Source: CAYPFY01 sp964410105 (GTDB taxonomy: Bacteria > Bacteroidota > Ignavibacteria > UBA10030 > SZUA-254). Taken from it: DNA of 64,000 nt. The stretch covers positions 136,493 to 200,492 of the forward strand of contig CAYPFY010000005.1 of NCBI GenBank assembly GCA_964410105.1, read 5' to 3'. Each line of letters opens with the position of its first letter. Positions within the stretch are counted from its first letter, which is position 1. Shown here in pieces: positions 54,822-62,863 of this stretch. A program made the position numbers and the translations under genes. Under the pieces are notes generated by a model that searched no databases, had not been told where the DNA came from, and saw only the letters and a program-made list of their open reading frames with translations.

Positions 54822-55119
54822 TGAGCGCCTCCTCCATTTCGGAGGCCGAGTGCGAGTCGCCCGTCTTCAGGGCAATCTCGATGCCTCGGCGGAGGATGTC
54901 GGCGGCCTCTTCTCTTTTTCCCAGCCGGGCCCGGAGGGCGCCCAGCTGTTGGAAAGCGGGCACGTACTCGGGATCGATACGGAGCACATCGTCGAACTTC
55001 GCCACGGCTTCCGGCACCATCATCAGCGACACGTACTCAAGGGCCATCGCGTAGTGCGTGAAAGCATCGTCCGGGTCCTTTTCCAGAAACTTCCTTAAGA
55101 CGTCGAGCCGTGAGATCAT
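54808..55119 (-). CDS. Small tetratricopeptide-repeat protein
   Basis: A 103-residue protein with about two and a half TPR units (FTHYAMALEYVSL, AVAKFDDVLRIDPEYVPAFQQLGALRARLGK). It probably acts by protein-protein interaction; the partner is unknown. Its ATG overlaps the phhB stop by 4 bases, and its end overlaps pyrE by 14. Confidence 0.85.
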   Translation of the reverse strand: MISRLDVLRKFLEKDPDDAFTHYAMALEYVSLMMVPEAVAKFDDVLRIDPEYVPAFQQLGALRARLGKREEAADILRRGIEIALKTGDSHSASEMEEALSGLS

Positions 55120-55391
55120 AGCCTGTCGATTTCTGCAGCCAGGGTGAAATCCTTTTCCGTCAGACCGCCCGCGCTGTGCGTCGAAAGGGTGAGCGTCACC
55201 TTATTCCACCGGATGTCGAGGTCGGGATGATGATTCGCCTTTTCGGCCAGAAGGGCGACGGAATTGACGAAGCCCATGGCGTGGACAAAATCCTTGAGCT
55301 CGAAGGTTTTCCGGATCTCCTTGCCTGCCAGGCTCCACCCCTTGAGGGGGGCGAGTTCCCGCTCAATCTCTGTATTCGAAAGAGTCTTCAC
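55116..55391 (-). CDS. phhB: Pterin-4a-carbinolamine dehydratase
   Basis: A 91-residue enzyme that dehydrates 4a-hydroxytetrahydropterins. The active-site pattern is clear: KANHHPDLDIRWNKVTLTLSTHSAGGLT, with paired His residues, Pro and Trp. The start is the GTG at 55391, because AGGAGG lies 4-5 bases before it; an open upstream extension lacks any conserved sequence. No aromatic amino-acid hydroxylase is nearby. The CADD-type gene two genes upstream gives it a folate/pterin context. Confidence 0.92.
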   Translation of the reverse strand: MKTLSNTEIERELAPLKGWSLAGKEIRKTFELKDFVHAMGFVNSVALLAEKANHHPDLDIRWNKVTLTLSTHSAGGLTEKDFTLAAEIDRL

Positions 55392-55399
55392 AAAACCTC

Positions 55400-55915
55400 C
55401 TATAGGGCAACTGACGAACGAGAGCTGATTTTTTTCCATTCGCTCCTGAGAACGATCTCGCGGAGACTCACGGCGCGATCGATGGCGAGGACGCCGTCCA
55501 GGTGATCGATCTCATGCTGGAGCAATTCTGACAAACCGTTGGACGCTGAGAGCGAGCGTCTCCTGCCCGACTCGTCCTGATACGCGACCGAAATCCTCAG
55601 CGCGCGTTTCACCTTCACGAGAATATCCGGGAACGAAAAACAGTCATCCCAGAGAGTCATCAACTGGCGCGACCGGCGAACGATCCGGGGATTGACGAGC
55701 GTCATCGGCGAACCGACATCGGTGAAAACGATGCGCCGAAGAGTGCCGATCTGTGGCGCGGCTATCCCGCGGCCGAACCCGTTCCGCCGGCGAAAATCGG
55801 CGAGCGTATCACGCAAATCCTCGATCGTGCGGGAGATCCCGGAGAAATCAACCACCCTCTCGCACTCGGTTCGCAGGATGGGATTCCCGAGAAGGAGTAT
55901 CTCCCGGACGGCCAC
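55400..55915 (-). CDS. Divergent peptide deformylase-like protein
   Basis: A 171-residue protein with the three deformylase motifs in altered form: GRGIAAPQIG (motif 1), DDCFSFP in place of EGCLS (C92 as metal ligand), and QHEIDHLDG with H134, E135 and H138. All metal and catalytic residues remain, so activity is possible. The altered second motif places it away from housekeeping Def proteins. It lies 6 bases after the CADD-type gene and 8 bases before phhB. Confidence 0.85.
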   Translation of the reverse strand: MAVREILLLGNPILRTECERVVDFSGISRTIEDLRDTLADFRRRNGFGRGIAAPQIGTLRRIVFTDVGSPMTLVNPRIVRRSRQLMTLWDDCFSFPDILVKVKRALRISVAYQDESGRRRSLSASNGLSELLQHEIDHLDGVLAIDRAVSLREIVLRSEWKKISSRSSVAL

Positions 55916-55921
55916 GGAGCG

Positions 55922-56596
55922 TCAATTGGCGGAAACGCATCGATTGTAAACCCCATCCAGCAGCCGGAGCATTGCCCGCGCGGCGCGGGATGCGGCCTGG
56001 ACGGCCCGTCGGCGGTCGTCGTCCGACAGGGCATATGCCTCGAGGATCGACCTTTCCGCGGCGGAATGATGCACATCCGCCTCCTTGTGCACGGTAAAGA
56101 AGGAAAGGGCCGAGCTGTCGGAAATTCCGTAAAACTTTCTGAGCCCTTCGATCTTGACCTTGGACACTTCGGGAATCTGAGATTCATAAGCGTAGAGCGA
56201 GGCGACCCCTTCCACGAACGAGCTGTCTCTGGTGAGAGACTTTAAGATCCCGATCGCTTCAACCGTCTCAGGAAAAGGGAGGGAACGTGCGGGTTTCGCG
56301 TCGAGGCTGTCCGCAAATCGTGACCAGAGGCCGGGATGGTTTCCCTCGCCCCGTTCCTCTTCGATAAGGTTTTCGAGAAGAACCTGACGGACGGCCAGAT
56401 GGGGGGTATTCGCGTGCGTCGCGCTGAGGAACGTCGGAAACGAATTCACGAAATGCGAATACTGGTTTGCATACTCCCGGAGAGCTTCGCGGGTCAATTG
56501 ACCCATGCTCCAGGTCTGATAGAAGGGGTGGTCGAGCATACGATTGGCGCTGATGGCGTTATCGAGCTCTTTAAGGAACAGGGCACTGCTGGTCAT
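55922..56596 (-). CDS. CADD-type (CT610-like) para-aminobenzoate synthase homologue
   Basis: A 224-residue helical protein of the TenA/PqqC-like fold, matching Chlamydia CADD in order and spacing. It shares ML-H-FY--W, the N-H-LW region, LY-YESQIP, KI-GL--FYG and H-EADV-H. Likely metal ligands are E81, H87, E138, H170, D174 and H177. Y26 and K148 occupy the positions of the CADD tyrosine and lysine implicated in making p-aminobenzoate, where the protein consumes its own tyrosine. It should replace PabABC in folate synthesis. It lies 38 bases after murI and upstream of a deformylase-like gene and phhB. Confidence 0.88.
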   Translation of the reverse strand: MTSSALFLKELDNAISANRMLDHPFYQTWSMGQLTREALREYANQYSHFVNSFPTFLSATHANTPHLAVRQVLLENLIEEERGEGNHPGLWSRFADSLDAKPARSLPFPETVEAIGILKSLTRDSSFVEGVASLYAYESQIPEVSKVKIEGLRKFYGISDSSALSFFTVHKEADVHHSAAERSILEAYALSDDDRRRAVQAASRAARAMLRLLDGVYNRCVSAN

Positions 56597-56634
56597 CGGA
56601 CCTCCGTTAGATAGTGAGTGAATTCCGGCGGCGG

Positions 56635-57450
56635 TCAGGCAAAACCCGCCGCCCGTCTGACATTTCCGAGTTTACGGCCGAGGAATCTCTCCCCGATTTC
56701 TGTAAATTTGTGGGGAATATCGCTGACAAAGAAAAACGCATTCCCCTTATCCTTATTCGTGTTGCGCATTGATTCGGAGTTCAGTGTCGAGTCCACCTCC
56801 GCGGCGGCCGCGTGCCCGGAATCGATCATCGTGACGGTACCGTCGAACACCGAACGGATGGCCGGTTCGAGGATCGGATAGTGGGTGCATCCGAGAACCA
56901 GAGTATCGATCTTCTTCAGTTTCAGCGGAAAAAGATATTCCTTTGCGATCAAACCGGTCGCCTGGTGATCGATCCACCCTTCCTCGGCCAGAGGGACGAA
57001 AAGCGGGCACGCCTGGTCGAACACTGTTGCTTCGGAATCAAACTGGCGTATCGCGTTCCTATAAGCGTTGCTGATGATAGTCCCCAGAGTACCGATCACG
57101 CCGATACGCTTCACCTTCGTCGAGGCGACGGCGGCCTTGGCGCCCGGGACGATCACCCCGATCACGGGCACGCGGGAATGTTTACGGACCACTTCGAGGG
57201 CGACCGAGGAGACCGTGTTGCACGCGATCACAATCATCTTCACATCGTGGCTCATCAGGAATTCGGTATCCTGCGCGGCGTAGTCCCTCACGGTCTGCGG
57301 TGACTTCGGGCCGTACGGAACGCGGGCTGTGTCTCCGAAGTAGACGATATTCTCGTGGGGGAGCTTATTCATGACGGCGCGAACCACAGTCAGGCCTCCG
57401 ACCCCCGAGTCAAAAATCCCGATGGGTTTTTCGCTGGACTTCGAGGTCAT
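56635..57450 (-). CDS. murI: Glutamate racemase
   Basis: A 271-residue cofactor-free racemase supplying D-glutamate for peptidoglycan. It begins near IGIFDSGVGGLTV and carries the two catalytic cysteines, C77 in IACNTVSS and another in LGCTHYPIL. ATG 57450 is preferred to an upstream in-frame TTG at 57459, which would lie within the predicted -10 box. No ribosome site precedes it, and the promoter predicted at 57458-57486 would start the transcript at this ATG. It is the first gene of a ten-gene minus-strand run. Confidence 0.95.
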   Translation of the reverse strand: MTSKSSEKPIGIFDSGVGGLTVVRAVMNKLPHENIVYFGDTARVPYGPKSPQTVRDYAAQDTEFLMSHDVKMIVIACNTVSSVALEVVRKHSRVPVIGVIVPGAKAAVASTKVKRIGVIGTLGTIISNAYRNAIRQFDSEATVFDQACPLFVPLAEEGWIDHQATGLIAKEYLFPLKLKKIDTLVLGCTHYPILEPAIRSVFDGTVTMIDSGHAAAAEVDSTLNSESMRNTNKDKGNAFFFVSDIPHKFTEIGERFLGRKLGNVRRAAGFA

Positions 57451-57457
57451 CGTGAGC

Positions 57458-57486
57458 AATATAGGAAAAGGGCCGGGGATTCACAA
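57458..57486 (-). promoter_or_regulatory. Predicted promoter of the murI-led unit
   Basis: On the minus strand TTGTGA, 17 bases, TATATT. Seven bases separate the -10 box from the murI ATG, the usual distance from a -10 box to a transcription start. The transcript may therefore be leaderless. Confidence 0.5.
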
Positions 57487-57501
57487 GCAGCGCACCGTGT
57501 C

Positions 57502-57530
57502 TTGAGACTCAGGAAAACATTTTGTATCTT
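57502..57530 (+). promoter_or_regulatory. Predicted promoter of the 57.6-62.7 kb plus-strand unit
   Basis: TTGAGA, 17 bases, TATCTT on the plus strand, back-to-back with the murI promoter. Predicted start near 57538, about 78 bases before the GTG at 57616. Confidence 0.5.
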
Positions 57531-57615
57531 ATTCACCGCCATCCACCTCCGGGCCGAAAAAAAGAATTTTTCCGGGGCTCACAAATCATACAAATAACGT
57601 GAAAGGGTCAGCGCT

Positions 57616-58095
57616 GTGGAGCGTGAGATCTCACTGTTTTTGCATTTCATCGGCTTCGGGCTTTTCGTCACCGTCAATGTTGCCGGTTTCATACTAAACC
57701 GGCAGTACAAAAAGGCACCGGACATACAGACGAGGGCCGTGATCGTCCGGGCCTCGCGTCCGGTCGGCCTCCTGAGCCCGGTGGCGAGCCTCCTGATGCT
57801 CCTGACGGGCATCGCCAACATGCGGAATCTGGGATATGGAATCCTCGATGTGGGGTGGCTGACGGCCAAGATCATATTCTTTGCCATTGCGGTCATCAGC
57901 GGAATTATCTTCGGCATGCAGGCGGCCAAGCGCGGCAAGCTCATCCATGCGATGGCGGCCGGGAATTCCCCTCAGAATGCGTCGGACCTTTTAGCCGGCT
58001 ACGACCGGCAGATCACCCTCTCGTACCTCGTCATGCCCATTTTGCTCCTCATCATACTTTCGCTCTCCATTTACGGGCGGCTCGGGGGCCAATAG
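57616..58095 (+). CDS. Four-helix membrane protein of unknown function
   Basis: A 159-residue protein with four hydrophobic segments (about 6-26, 52-70, 84-104, 135-153) and no recognised catalytic motif. It recalls DUF2269-like proteins but the assignment is weak. It starts with GTG and lies 3 bases before the aldehyde dehydrogenase gene, so the two are probably co-expressed. Confidence 0.75.
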   Translation: MEREISLFLHFIGFGLFVTVNVAGFILNRQYKKAPDIQTRAVIVRASRPVGLLSPVASLLMLLTGIANMRNLGYGILDVGWLTAKIIFFAIAVISGIIFGMQAAKRGKLIHAMAAGNSPQNASDLLAGYDRQITLSYLVMPILLLIILSLSIYGRLGGQ

Positions 58096-58098
58096 CCG

Positions 58099-59592
58099 GT
58101 GCGCGAGTACCTTCTTTATATAAACGGAGAGTTCATCCCTTCCGAGTCGAGGGAAATCATTGAATCCATCAATCCATTCGACCAGGCGAGAATTGCCCGT
58201 GTCGCATCGGCGGGCCCTGGCGACATACGCAAGGCCGTAAGAGCGGCGCGGGAGGCGTTTGACCGTGGACCGTGGCCCCGGATGTCGGGCGAGGAACGCG
58301 GCTCCCTCATTAAGGCGGTCTCGGACAAAATAAACGAGCGCAAGGGAGAACTCGAGCAGCTTGAAATTGAAGATTCAGGTTCGACCATAAGGAAGGCAAA
58401 GGAAGACATCTTCCTGAGCGCGCGGGCGATGAATTATTTTTCAAAGCTGGCGGCGCTCGATCCCACGGAACCCATCGAAGGATTATCCAAGCCGGGTTTC
58501 AGCACGAACTACCTGGTGCACGAACCGGTAGGGGTCGTAGGGGCGATCATACCATGGAACTTTCCCCTTAAGATGGCGATCTGGAAGCTCGGTCCCGCGC
58601 TGGCAGGCGGGAACACAGTTGTCCTGAAACCATCCGAGGTTACGCCGGTGACGGCGATGGAACTCGCCAAGATTTTTCAGGACGTCGGGATCCCTCCGGG
58701 GGTTGTCAACATCCTCCCCGGGTACGGGCACGTTGCGGGCGAGGCATTGGCCTCGGACGGGGGGGTGGACAAAATATCCTTCACCGGTTCGACGGCCGTG
58801 GGAAGGCACGTCATGGAAGTTGCCTCAAAATCCCTGAAGAAATGCACTCTGGAGTGCGGCGGCAAATCGGCGAACATCATCCTGGAGGATGCGGATTTGC
58901 GCGTTGCCGTCGACGGAGCGCTCTATGGGATCTTCTATCACCAGGGACAGTGTTGCGAGGCCGCTTCTCGTTTATTCCTGCCGGAGAAGATCCACGATGA
59001 ATTCCTTGAGGCGATGGTAGAAAAGACGAAGCGAATGAAAATCGGCGATCCGAAAGACATGTCGACGCATATCGGTCCCGTCGTCTCGCGCGTTCAGCGG
59101 GACAGGATACTCGGTTACATAAAAAGCGGGATTGAGGAAGGGGCGAAAGTGGCGGTCGGGGGGGGCACCCCGAAAGACAAACTAGGATTCTATGTCGAAC
59201 CGACGATCTTCAGCGGCGTCGCGAACTCAATGAGAATAGCTCAGGAAGAGATATTCGGACCCGTTCTCTCCGTGATAAGGTATAAGACCGTCGAGGATGC
59301 GATAGCGCAGGCGAATGACACCATGTACGGCTTGGGTGCGGGCGTCTGGTCGGGGGACAGGGAGAAGGCGGTACGGGTAGCGAAACAGCTGAGAGCCGGG
59401 ACGGTCTGGATCAACGAATGGCATCTCCTTTCTGAGAAGGCACCATTCGGAGGGTACAAGCAGAGCGGGGTGGGGAGGGAATTCGGCATAGTGGGGCTGC
59501 ACGAATACATGGAAACGAAGCACGTCCACATAGACGAAGTCGGATCGAGGGAAAAGAAATTCTGGTATGACACCGTCGTTCCCAAGGAATAA
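58099..59592 (+). CDS. Aldehyde dehydrogenase (NAD(P)-dependent)
   Basis: A 497-residue enzyme that oxidises an aldehyde to its acid. The cofactor segment IIPWNFPLKMAIWKLGPAL, the NAD loop FTGSTAVGR, the general base Glu in LECGGKSANI and the nucleophile in GQCCEAASR are present. Length and layout match betaine-aldehyde/retinal-type dehydrogenases; the substrate is undetermined. It starts with GTG, 3 bases after the membrane-protein gene. Confidence 0.94.
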   Translation: MREYLLYINGEFIPSESREIIESINPFDQARIARVASAGPGDIRKAVRAAREAFDRGPWPRMSGEERGSLIKAVSDKINERKGELEQLEIEDSGSTIRKAKEDIFLSARAMNYFSKLAALDPTEPIEGLSKPGFSTNYLVHEPVGVVGAIIPWNFPLKMAIWKLGPALAGGNTVVLKPSEVTPVTAMELAKIFQDVGIPPGVVNILPGYGHVAGEALASDGGVDKISFTGSTAVGRHVMEVASKSLKKCTLECGGKSANIILEDADLRVAVDGALYGIFYHQGQCCEAASRLFLPEKIHDEFLEAMVEKTKRMKIGDPKDMSTHIGPVVSRVQRDRILGYIKSGIEEGAKVAVGGGTPKDKLGFYVEPTIFSGVANSMRIAQEEIFGPVLSVIRYKTVEDAIAQANDTMYGLGAGVWSGDREKAVRVAKQLRAGTVWINEWHLLSEKAPFGGYKQSGVGREFGIVGLHEYMETKHVHIDEVGSREKKFWYDTVVPKE

Positions 59593-59613
59593 TCATCAAC
59601 CAATGGAGTGAGC

Positions 59614-60618
59614 ATGAAAACCATCCTGATTCTTTCGATCGCCGCGATACTGGCGGGGTGTGGTGAGCACAAGATCGTGCCGGTCCCGGTCGGCGAAATG
59701 AATGAATACCGCGATCCCGGATTCGGGTTCAAGATAAAGTACCCGAAAGAATGGAAGATGCTGGGAACAACCGGAAAAGCGGTATTTGCAAAGTCGCAGG
59801 AGGTGTTGGACAAATTCATGGATCCCCGGTCGGGAGAGGCGGGGGCGACGGCAAGCGTCGAGGTCATCCAATACGGAGGGAAAAAGCTCGAGGAGATCGT
59901 GCAGCAATCGAAAGACGAGATGAAGCAGATGAACTATCAGCTCGATGCCGACGGTCAGCGCAAGGATGAAGCATACCCGGTGGCCGGGAAAACGGGGATG
60001 ATGGTTTCCTACCTGATCAAGGCGACCACCAAGACCAATATACTTGGTCATCAGGTGTATGTTGCGGGTGACACGGCGATATACAAGCTGGACTTTGAAG
60101 GTTATGGGGATCAATACCCTGCCCATGTGGCCGTTTTCGAAGCGATGTTGAAATCATTCGAGCTTCCCGTGATCGTCATAAAAAAGCCGGATATCTGGCA
60201 GGCGTCGGCGGGCATGGATACATACAAGGGAGGGTCGTATTTCACGATGGACTATCCCGACAATCTGGAATTCGTGCAGGTACCGAAAGGGAACAACGAT
60301 TTTGCGATGGAAATGCGGGCCGACCGGCGGGACTGCAGCATACACATTGACGTGTTCGGCGCAAAGAAGCTCGCTGTCGAAAAGGTTTGGGATCAGAACA
60401 AGGGACGATACAAGTCGAGAGGGACGGGAAGCACCGAGATTGACGGCAACAAGGCGTTGTGGGTTGACTACTCGGTCATGAAAGACATCAGCAGCCGGGC
60501 GTATTTTGCAGTGAAGAACGACAAAGTCGTCAGAGTCACGGTAAACTACTACGCGCCGCAGAAGGACGTATACTTCCCCGTCTTCGAGAAGTGCGTCAAC
60601 TCCATAAAACTAAAATGA
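59614..60618 (+). CDS. Predicted lipoprotein of unknown function
   Basis: A 334-residue protein with a lipoprotein signal: hydrophobic MKTILILSIAAI then the lipobox LAGC at 13-16. The mature part seems to contain two related halves. Each has a FGFKIKYPKEWKM or YFTMDYPDNLEFV start, like PsbP/DUF1795-type fatty-acid-independent folds; this is tentative. ATG 59614 was chosen because GGAG lies 5 bases before it; a GTG at 59608 adds two residues. Confidence 0.7.
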   Translation: MKTILILSIAAILAGCGEHKIVPVPVGEMNEYRDPGFGFKIKYPKEWKMLGTTGKAVFAKSQEVLDKFMDPRSGEAGATASVEVIQYGGKKLEEIVQQSKDEMKQMNYQLDADGQRKDEAYPVAGKTGMMVSYLIKATTKTNILGHQVYVAGDTAIYKLDFEGYGDQYPAHVAVFEAMLKSFELPVIVIKKPDIWQASAGMDTYKGGSYFTMDYPDNLEFVQVPKGNNDFAMEMRADRRDCSIHIDVFGAKKLAVEKVWDQNKGRYKSRGTGSTEIDGNKALWVDYSVMKDISSRAYFAVKNDKVVRVTVNYYAPQKDVYFPVFEKCVNSIKLK

Positions 60619-60625
60619 GGCTTCC

Positions 60626-60958
60626 ATGGTAGAGCATGCAGCGGTAACCACAGCGTTCACCCTTGACGGTTACCGGGTTGTCAAACAACTCGGCCTTGTC
60701 CGGGGGATAACGGTGAGGTCCCGCTCCCTGATTGGCAACATTGGGGCGGGCATACAGGTCCTTTTCGGCGGGAACATCTCTCTGTACCAGGAACTTTGCG
60801 AGAAGGCGAGGCAGGAAGCGTACGACATCATGATCGTCCATGCCGGCCAGATGGGAGCCAACGCCATCATCGGGATGCGGTACGATGCCAACGAGGTTGC
60901 CACCGGAGTCACGGAAGTCCTGGCGTACGGAACCGCCGTTGTGGTGGAGCGGGTCTAA
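60626..60958 (+). CDS. YbjQ family protein (UPF0145)
   Basis: A 110-residue cytoplasmic protein with the YbjQ/heavy-metal-binding-like pattern. It has LGLVRGITVRSRS near the start, LCEKARQEAYDIMIVHAGQMGANAIIGMRYDA in the middle and an EVLAYGTAVVVE end. The family forms oligomeric rings but its role is unknown. It lies 7 bases after the lipoprotein gene. Confidence 0.9.
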   Translation: MVEHAAVTTAFTLDGYRVVKQLGLVRGITVRSRSLIGNIGAGIQVLFGGNISLYQELCEKARQEAYDIMIVHAGQMGANAIIGMRYDANEVATGVTEVLAYGTAVVVERV

Positions 60959-60979
60959 TCCCCGGGCTGAACACGGGCC

Positions 60980-62692
60980 ATGGACATAAAGGACAGGACG
61001 GTACTGGTACTGGGAGGCGGAGGGCTGGTGGGATCTGCCATCTGCCGGAGGCTCATACAGGAATCTCCCAAAAAGATTGTCGTCACATCGCTCCTGAAAT
61101 CTGAAGCTGAGGAGGCGGTCGGAATCTTCCGGAAGGAGTTCCCTTCCAAGGGAAGGAATTACTTCGTCCCGTGGTGGGGGAACATATTCGTTAGAGAATC
61201 ATTGAAGGACCGGAAGCGCGAGGAGATCATCGACGATCCCCGCACGAGGGGGATGCTCATCGACGACATCCTGAGCGAGCTCAACGAGAAAATCCTGCGC
61301 CGATCGACCATCTACTCATTGATCCGCAAAACGTCCCCGGATGTCATCATCGACTGCATCAACTCGGCTACTGCGATAGCCTATCAGGACATTTTCAACG
61401 GGGCGCGGAATGTCCTGCGGAAAGTCAAGGCATCCAGGGACTCGCTCGCGGCGACCGAGGAGCTGCAGAATGCCACCGAGCGGCTCGTCTGCACGCTCTA
61501 CATCCCCCAGCTCATCCGCCATGTCCAGCTCCTCTACCGTTCCATGAATGAAATGGGAACGAAAATCTATGTGAAAATAGGCACGAGCGGGACAGGCGGG
61601 ATGGGATTGAACATCCCTTACACGCACAGCGAGGAGCGCCCGTCGAGCGTCCTCCTGAGCAAGTCTTCCGTGGCGGGGGCTCACACCATGCTCCTGTTCC
61701 TCATGGGCCGCACGCCGGGGGCGCCGATAACCAAGGAAATAAAGCCGACGGCGGCGATTGCCTGGAGGCGGGTGGGGTATGGCGAGATCAGGAAAAGGGG
61801 AAAACCGGTAGAACTCTTCGATTGCCCGCCGAAGAAAGGAATCCGGCTCGACGGGACATTGAAGCTCAGCATGGACGGAATCGGGGTCCCGCTGAATGAA
61901 ACGCTGAAATCTGTCTACATCGACACGGGGGAGAACGGGCTCTTCTCGAGGGGTGAATTCGAGGCGATTTCGACTCCGGGGCAGATGGAATTCGTGACGC
62001 CGGAGGAGATTGCGGAAGATGTCGTCTATGAAATCATGGGGGGCAACACGGGGCACGACATCATCAATGCCCTTGACAATGCGACGCTCGCCCCCACCTA
62101 CCGCGCCGGGTTTCTTTACCAGAGCGCACGGAAAAGAATAGAGGAACTCGAGAAAAAGCACGGAGTGGACAGCGTCGCCTTTGAAATACTCGGGCCGCCG
62201 CGCCTTTCGAAGCTTCTCTACGAGGCGTATCTGCTCAAAATCTGTTGCGGCGACATGCTCAGCGTCATCAAAGCGAATCCGGCGCACTTGTCGGCCACAT
62301 TGGCGAAAAAAATTGAGCAGGACAGGGATTTAAGGGCACGGATCATCTCCATCGGAATTCCGATCCTGATGCCTGACGGAAAGAGGCTTCTCAGAGGCAA
62401 GGAAATAAAAATCCCGACGTTTCAGGGAATGAGCGAAATCCCGATTTCGAAGAAAAACCTTGACAGATGGGCACATGACGGGTGGGTTGACCTTCGTGTC
62501 GGGAACATGAAAAGGTGGAAGGATAGATTCAGCAAGATTGTCGCGATGGCGGAAAAAGTCCCCCAGGGGGACACGAGCTCACGTTATATGAACAACAGCC
62601 GTTACTGGGATGATTTCACGACGATCGATCCGGGAAAGATCGCGGGGTGGATCTTCAGTTATGAAGAGCGCGGTATGAGAATGAAAGCGTAG
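60980..62692 (+). CDS. Large Rossmann-fold protein of unknown function
   Basis: A 570-residue cytoplasmic protein. The N-terminus TVLVLGGGGLVGSAICRRL (residues 7-25) is an NAD(P)-binding loop like those of short-chain dehydrogenases, and IIDCINSATAIAYQDIF follows at a position equivalent to their substrate loop. There is a Ser/Thr-Gly-rich KIGTSGTGGMGLNIPYTHSEE segment. The long C-terminal half (about 300-570) has no known domain. It is probably an oxidoreductase or epimerase of a little-studied group. It is the last gene of the plus-strand unit, 21 bases after ybjQ. Confidence 0.75.
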   Translation: MDIKDRTVLVLGGGGLVGSAICRRLIQESPKKIVVTSLLKSEAEEAVGIFRKEFPSKGRNYFVPWWGNIFVRESLKDRKREEIIDDPRTRGMLIDDILSELNEKILRRSTIYSLIRKTSPDVIIDCINSATAIAYQDIFNGARNVLRKVKASRDSLAATEELQNATERLVCTLYIPQLIRHVQLLYRSMNEMGTKIYVKIGTSGTGGMGLNIPYTHSEERPSSVLLSKSSVAGAHTMLLFLMGRTPGAPITKEIKPTAAIAWRRVGYGEIRKRGKPVELFDCPPKKGIRLDGTLKLSMDGIGVPLNETLKSVYIDTGENGLFSRGEFEAISTPGQMEFVTPEEIAEDVVYEIMGGNTGHDIINALDNATLAPTYRAGFLYQSARKRIEELEKKHGVDSVAFEILGPPRLSKLLYEAYLLKICCGDMLSVIKANPAHLSATLAKKIEQDRDLRARIISIGIPILMPDGKRLLRGKEIKIPTFQGMSEIPISKKNLDRWAHDGWVDLRVGNMKRWKDRFSKIVAMAEKVPQGDTSSRYMNNSRYWDDFTTIDPGKIAGWIFSYEERGMRMKA

Positions 62693-62863
62693 GACACAGT
62701 TTTCACCCCCCTACTCCCAGCCTGGAGAGTATTTTTTAAAACCGTCTCTCCGATCATGGGGACCTAACCTACTTATTCCCAGACAGATATTCAACGGTTC
62801 GCGGCCCGGATCCGCCTCCGGAATGTCGCCGGAAATCTCCCTGGTGGCAATTCGTCGCGGCAA

